Positions 59,835-64,000 of a stretch of DNA of 64,000 nucleotides are shown here, piece after piece; the stretch's first letter is position 1; each line of letters starts with the position of its first letter. Where the stretch lies: positions 59,084,728-59,148,727 of the forward strand of contig OY735212.1 of NCBI GenBank assembly GCA_963457665.1, written 5' to 3'. The notes beneath the pieces were generated by a model. The model was not told the DNA's origin. It worked only from the letters and a program-made list of their open reading frames with translations, and made no database searches. This stretch comes from Thysanoteuthis rhombus (Eukaryota; Mollusca; Cephalopoda; Oegopsida; Thysanoteuthidae). Both the position numbers and the translations under genes were made by a program.

Positions 59835-60168
59835 ACCAATGGGCCAAGAGGGCATAGAATTTAAGTGTTCACTCCTTTTTATGTCAACATAAAAAGGTTT
59901 CTTTTGTTCTTTTGAAAATGCCCTGCTTAACAGGATTTGAATGGGGGATTCAATTTACAATGTAAATTCTAGATCAATTTATCCCTTAATTTTTACCCAA
60001 CAGCATCTATGCTTGTTTTTGAAAAATTAGAATTTTTTATTGATCATCACCTAACAAAAGGTATGATAAGTAACTTATCCATAGTCACTGCTCATTCTGA
60101 TGTTGTAATTGATCACCCTAAACACATTTTGGTCACAACGCTTTCTACTGAGTGACTAACCAGACCTG
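59835..60168 (+). repeat. Family A copy, head truncated
   Basis: Contains gcaccaatgggccaagaggg, cactcctttttatgtcaaca, ggggattcaatttacaatgt, cctaacaaaaggtatgataa and gtaacttatccatagtcact, and the right end tactgagtgactaaccagac. Confidence 0.7.
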
Positions 60169-60349
60169 TTTTTATCAATTTTTTTAGATTCCATTTTGAT
60201 TTCTGTCTTTAAATAATCTTTCATCTTGCTCTTATTCCGTTTTTTCTCTTTTTAAACTTTTTATTTCTTTTTTCTTTTATTTATTTTCCATTTTGTGTCC
60301 CTCCGTTTTTATTTACACCATTCTGGCTTTGCTTTCCAACTTACCTGTA

Positions 60350-62261
60350 TAGAATCACTGAAGCCCCACAAATGTCCAGCCGAAGCAACCAGTCAAGTGA
60401 GCTACAGACTCTTCTCTTTTTGACAGTCGCTATCTATCTATTTGGAAGAGACCCAACCATGAAACCAAAAGTGAAATAGACAACATTTTAACCGACAGAA
60501 GCCACACCATCAAAGACATTCAAATTCTAAACCAAGTAAACATAGGAAGTGACCATAGAATGGTAAGATGTAAGATGCAGGTAAACACCAATAAAGAATG
60601 TAGAAAATTGTTCCACACCAAACAGCCACCACTGAACGTACCAAAGGAACTCACTCAAACCTTCAAACTAAAATTGAAGAACAGATATAAAATACTTACC
60701 AAGAAGCACACAAACCCTTAATAAAATCTCTGACAAAACCAAGAAACTCATTGAAAAACACAGAAACCTCAAATCACCAAAAACAACAAGGGAAAACATA
60801 GAGGAGACTGAATTAAACAAAGCAATCAAAGAGAAATTAAGAGAAGACAAAAGAAGGTACACGACAGCAATCATCGAAACCACTCTGAGAAAACGTTGGG
60901 GCTTTAAAGCAATAAACCAAGCTCTCAGTATCGGACAGAAACAGATAACGAGCATACTCAAAGCAAACGGAGGCATCACAACAGACAGAGATGGAATTGT
61001 TCAACACGCCCAAGAATTCTACCAAGAACTTAACTCTTAAAGATAGGGGCAGCAAAACAACGATCAAGATACACAAGACACAGACAATCAGTTCAAGGAC
61101 TTTCCAGAAGTTACACCATGGGAGGTTAAACAGGCCATCAAACAAACAAAAAAAGAAAATCTCCTGGACCAGATAACATCACCATTGATCTACTTAAAAA
61201 AGCTGGTAAGATCATCAACAAAAAACTGGCATCTATTCAACTTTTGTCTTGGAAGATTGAAACACAGCAATCATAATGGTTCTACACAAAAAATGAAGCC
61301 CCAAGGACCTCAACAACTACAATCCTACTAAACCCTGAACCCTTCCAATTCCGTAAATGATTAAGACAAGGTGATACTAGCTCACCCAAACTCTTCACAG
61401 CCTGCCTTGAGACGATTCTCCAAAAGCTTGACTGGGAGAATAGAGGAATCAAAATAGAATATCTGAGTACCCTCAGATTTTCAGACGACATCGTCCTTTT
61501 TGCAGAGAGCCTACATGACTTCCAACTAATCGTAAATGAACTAAACAAAGAAAGTAAAAGAGTTGGCCTACACATGAACTTCAGTAAAACAAAAATCATG
61601 TGCGCTAATCACATTGAGGATATAACTGTCAAAATCGAAGATGCAAAACTTGGGAAAGTAGACCACTACATCTACCTAAGACAACAAATCTCTATGAAAC
61701 CCACAAAAGAAGAAGAAATCAAGTGAAGAATCACTCTAGGATGGCAAGTCTTCAGCAGAGCAAGCTCAACCTTCAAAAACAAGTTGATCCGAATAAACCT
61801 AAAAAGAAGAGTATATAACCAATGCATCCTCCCAATAGTCACTTATGGAGCTGAAACATGGAACCTAACCAAGAGGCAGACTCACAAACTGAGAAGCATG
61901 CAACGTGCACACAAGAGAATCATGCCCAACCTCACATGGAGAGCTCACAAGACAGCACAGTATATAAGGAAGAAAACGGGAGTCAGAGACATCATAGAAT
62001 CTATTAGAAACTTAAATGGCAATAGGCAGGCCATGTTGCAAGAATGAAAGACAACTGATGGACATCACAACTCACAACATGGATCCCCAGAGATCACATG
62101 TGTAACCGAGGCCGACAGAATACAAGAAGAAGAGATGAACTGGGAAAATTTAGAAAATACTGGCTCCGCAACGCCCACAATAGAGAAGTGTGGCGGATCC
62201 TGGGGAAGGTCTATGTCCAACAATGGACGTTAAAAGACTGATGATGATGATGATGATGATG

Positions 62262-62292
<31 letters not shown>

Positions 62293-62605
62293 AATCTGAG
62301 TGTGTGTGAGTGTGCACTTTTGATCACATTTTTGGGACCACAACATTAAATAACTCCATGAGTACATCACAGGGTAGCATCTGGAAACTTTTTTTTATTT
62401 TTGTTCTTCCCAAAAAACGTTTCAGGGGTCTCTATTGTCAGTTTGAACGAACAATGCCCAAATCTTGTACTGGTATTTTTCAGATAAATTTTGATAAAAT
62501 ATCTATATTTATCGATGATTTTTGGTAATTATTCAGATATTTAGTTCTGGTATACATGCAGGCTATGATGATTGATTTATACAAGGTTCAGATATTGTTA
62601 TGTGT
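60350..62605 (+). repeat. Family B copy split by a full RTE fragment
   Basis: Left piece 60350-60440: gaatcactgaagccccacaa, atgtccagccgaagcaacca, ending in ctatctatctattt. Right piece 62262-62605: (ctat)n, then gtgtgcacttttgatcacat, tttttgggaccacaacatta, gagtacatcacagggtagca, ggtatacatgcaggctatga and tgattgatttatacaagg. Joined, the two pieces make one standard B copy. Confidence 0.85.
60441..62261 (+). mobile_element. RTE-clade non-LTR retrotransposon, best copy in the window
   Basis: 5'-truncated within the APE-type endonuclease. The first frame reads WKRPNHETKSEIDNILTDRS, then VNIGSDHRMVRCKMQ (the conserved C-terminal GSDHR motif, about 60545-60575). A linker follows, then PDNITIDLLKKAG (about 61171-61210). 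The RT is internally deleted, passing from the IMVLHKK-like part directly to RQGDTSSPKLFTACLETILQ (about 61363-61420), and then FSDDIVLFAESLHDF, where the FADD box has Ser for Ala but keeps both Asp (about 61479-61525). Downstream are KVDHYIYLRQQISM, RRVYNQCILPIVTYGAETWN (about 61787-61865), LRSMQRAHKRIMPNLTWR, KKTGVRDIIESI, and the end tccaacaatggacgttaaaa, gactgatgatgatgatgatg. Internal stops make it inactive. It sits inside a B repeat with (CTAT) on both sides. Confidence 0.9.
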
Positions 62606-63112
62606 GATTTTATCTTGTTTTCTCTCTTAACTGACTTTATCTCTTTCTTTCTCTTTGACTCTCTCTCTCTCTCTCTTATCTCTCATTGTTTTGTCTTTCA
62701 CTTGTTCCACACCATTCATTCTATCACTCCCTCTCTGTTATACTTCCTCTCCCTTTTTTGAATCTGATTTCATTTGCCATTTGAAGATAGATTAATTAAA
62801 TAACTGAATCCCTCTCGGTCTTTTCACTTATTGGCATTTCCTTGATAACTTGGCTATATATAGACCAAAAAACTGACGGGACCAAAATGAACAGCTGATT
62901 GGCAAATGATATGTCCGACCCTTTCATACAATTTAAATCTGGGCGAAACTGCAACAGATTTTGACTCCAAGATGACTTTCCCTTTGTTATTCACAATGAT
63001 AGACTATGAGTCTGACTATGAACTATAGAGAAATTGACTCACTGAGGCAAACATGTTTGAATACAAAAAAAACAATGTGTGTATATATATAAATACATAT
63101 ATATATAAGTTA
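62606..63112. other. Unassigned; small (CT)n at 62658-62676
   Basis: Pyrimidine-rich at 62630-62760, then AT-rich DNA without recognised features, and a short TA tract at 63080-63120. Confidence 0.5.
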
Positions 63113-63336
63113 ATAGATATATACCGGTACCTCACATGAATAAATCACCATAGGCTCTGCACATACCAGAACTAATTATCTAAAAAATTATCCCAAATCA
63201 TCTGAAAAAGTAGATCTTTTATCTAAAATTATCTAAAAATTACTAACACAAGATTTTGGGATTGTTTGAGCTTTGAAAAAGCAAGATTGTTGTAGATGGT
63301 GGCTAATGGTGTGTTAATGCATATTTTCAAGATTCA
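63113..63336 (-). repeat. Family B copy, minus, truncated at a palindrome
   Basis: Contains taccggtacctcacatgaat, aaatcaccataggctctgca, cataccagaactaattatct, tactaacacaagattttggg and gctaatggtgtgttaatgca, with tattttcaagattca. It ends where the TA-centred inverted repeat begins. Confidence 0.75.
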
Positions 63337-63400
<64 letters not shown>

Positions 63401-63432
63401 TGAATCTTGAAAATATGCATTAGCACACCATT
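63305..63432. repeat. Inverted repeat around a (TA)n core
   Basis: The arm at 63305-63336 (from aatggtgtgttaatgc to ttcaagattca) is repeated inverted at 63401-63432 with one mismatch in 32. The 64-bp spacer is TA. The left arm is part of a B repeat; the right arm is a reversed extra copy of it. Confidence 0.93.
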
Positions 63433-63433
63433 G

Positions 63434-63469
<36 letters not shown>

Positions 63470-63470
63470 A

Positions 63471-63501
<31 letters not shown>

Positions 63502-63535
63502 TAGATAGGTAGATAGATAGGTATAGATATATATT
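63433..63535. repeat. (TA)n(GA)n(GATA)n compound microsatellite
   Basis: TA at 63434-63450, GA with aaa interruptions at 63451-63500, then GATA/GGTA units. Confidence 0.95.
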
Positions 63536-64000
63536 GATAGTTTGATGTACCAATGGTGGGCAGCACAAAAATTTGAGATTTACCAATACTTTTAGTTCAA
63601 TTTTTCAGTGATGCAGCCAATTTTAACTATAATCTGACACAGTGTTTTCTTAATGCATTTTTGCATTTTTTTTAAAGTTTTTTTTCCGGTTGATTCATTG
63701 CATAATTTTTTTGCGTTGCCAAACCTGATGGTGACCTTGAGTTACCATTCCAGATGACAGCAATCCTAGCAATACAACTGTATTGGTAGGTTGATTATTA
63801 GATAGAGTGAGGTTTGGAAGGTCGAATCAGCAAATTTTAATCATGATTGCTGATTTTACTTTTATACAAATATCTCTTTGGAAAGTATGCATCTAACTCT
63901 CTCTGTCCATCAGCAGTAATCCTGACTATGGTCTTGCTACTGGCATGTCAAGATGATAGACCTCAAAAACAAGCAATACATACATGCTTATCTACTCTAA
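63536..64000. other. Unassigned DNA at the window end
   Basis: No recognised gene or repeat. Confidence 0.5.

Noticed and set aside
58453-59892. Ser/Leu-rich hydrophobic ORFs
   Set aside because: Translations of (CT)n and related pyrimidine repeats.
60668-61599. Minus-strand hydrophobic ORFs of about 100 codons
   Set aside because: Antisense shadows of the RTE coding strand, whose plus-strand frames carry the recognisable GSDHR, RQGD and FSDD motifs.

Overview
Organism and overall character. This is AT-rich nuclear DNA from a metazoan, very probably an invertebrate. It has no dense ORFs, operons or ribosome binding sites. It does hold RTE-type LINE fragments ending in (ATGATG)n, a mariner fossil, tRNA-derived SINE-like pieces, long (TA)n/(CT)n/(CA)n microsatellites and two large minisatellites. 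The repeat mix would suit a large repeat-rich genome such as a cephalopod mollusc, but nothing here proves the taxon. No complete protein-coding host gene is visible. The window reads as intergenic or deep-intronic sequence made of layered, decayed mobile elements.

Layout. Two dispersed repeat families recur throughout. Family A (about 400 bp, with two alternative left halves A1 and A2 and a common right half) occurs about 20 times. Family B (about 370 bp) occurs about 12 times. Both have short inverted termini and look like non-autonomous DNA elements. At least eight degenerate RTE-clade LINE fragments lie at 4.7, 11.7 (-), 16.7, 18.2, 23.6 (-), 38.1, 43.4 and 60.4 kb. Three of them interrupt an A or B copy, which gives a relative age order: A and B first, RTE later. 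A 64-bp minisatellite fills 13.4-14.9 kb. A C-poor 24-bp minisatellite fills 50.06-54.40 kb, and five of its six reading frames are free of stops. A mariner remnant with a human-MADE1-like terminus lies at 57.0-57.8 kb, and a 1.3-kb pyrimidine-rich microsatellite field at 58.5-59.8 kb. Two near-perfect inverted repeats around (TA)n tracts, at 7.5 kb and 63.3 kb, look like fold-back products.

Low-repeat stretches (5.2-7.0, 14.9-16.6, 19.2-21.0, 28.9-33.9, 41.6-43.3, 48.2-50.0 and 54.4-56.1 kb) contain only weak coding candidates. These are a 110-codon minus-strand ORF at 20.5-20.8 kb, a possible short minus-strand exon with a consensus donor at 33.3 kb, and an open stretch at 47.5-47.8 kb. No RNA gene, CRISPR array, virus-like gene set or novel multi-gene system could be supported. 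The most interesting material is repeat biology: shared-tail modular repeats, TA-centred palindromes, an RTE 3' end abutting the same A2 position twice, and the C-poor array. All copy boundaries were read by eye and are good to about 10-20 bases unless stated otherwise.
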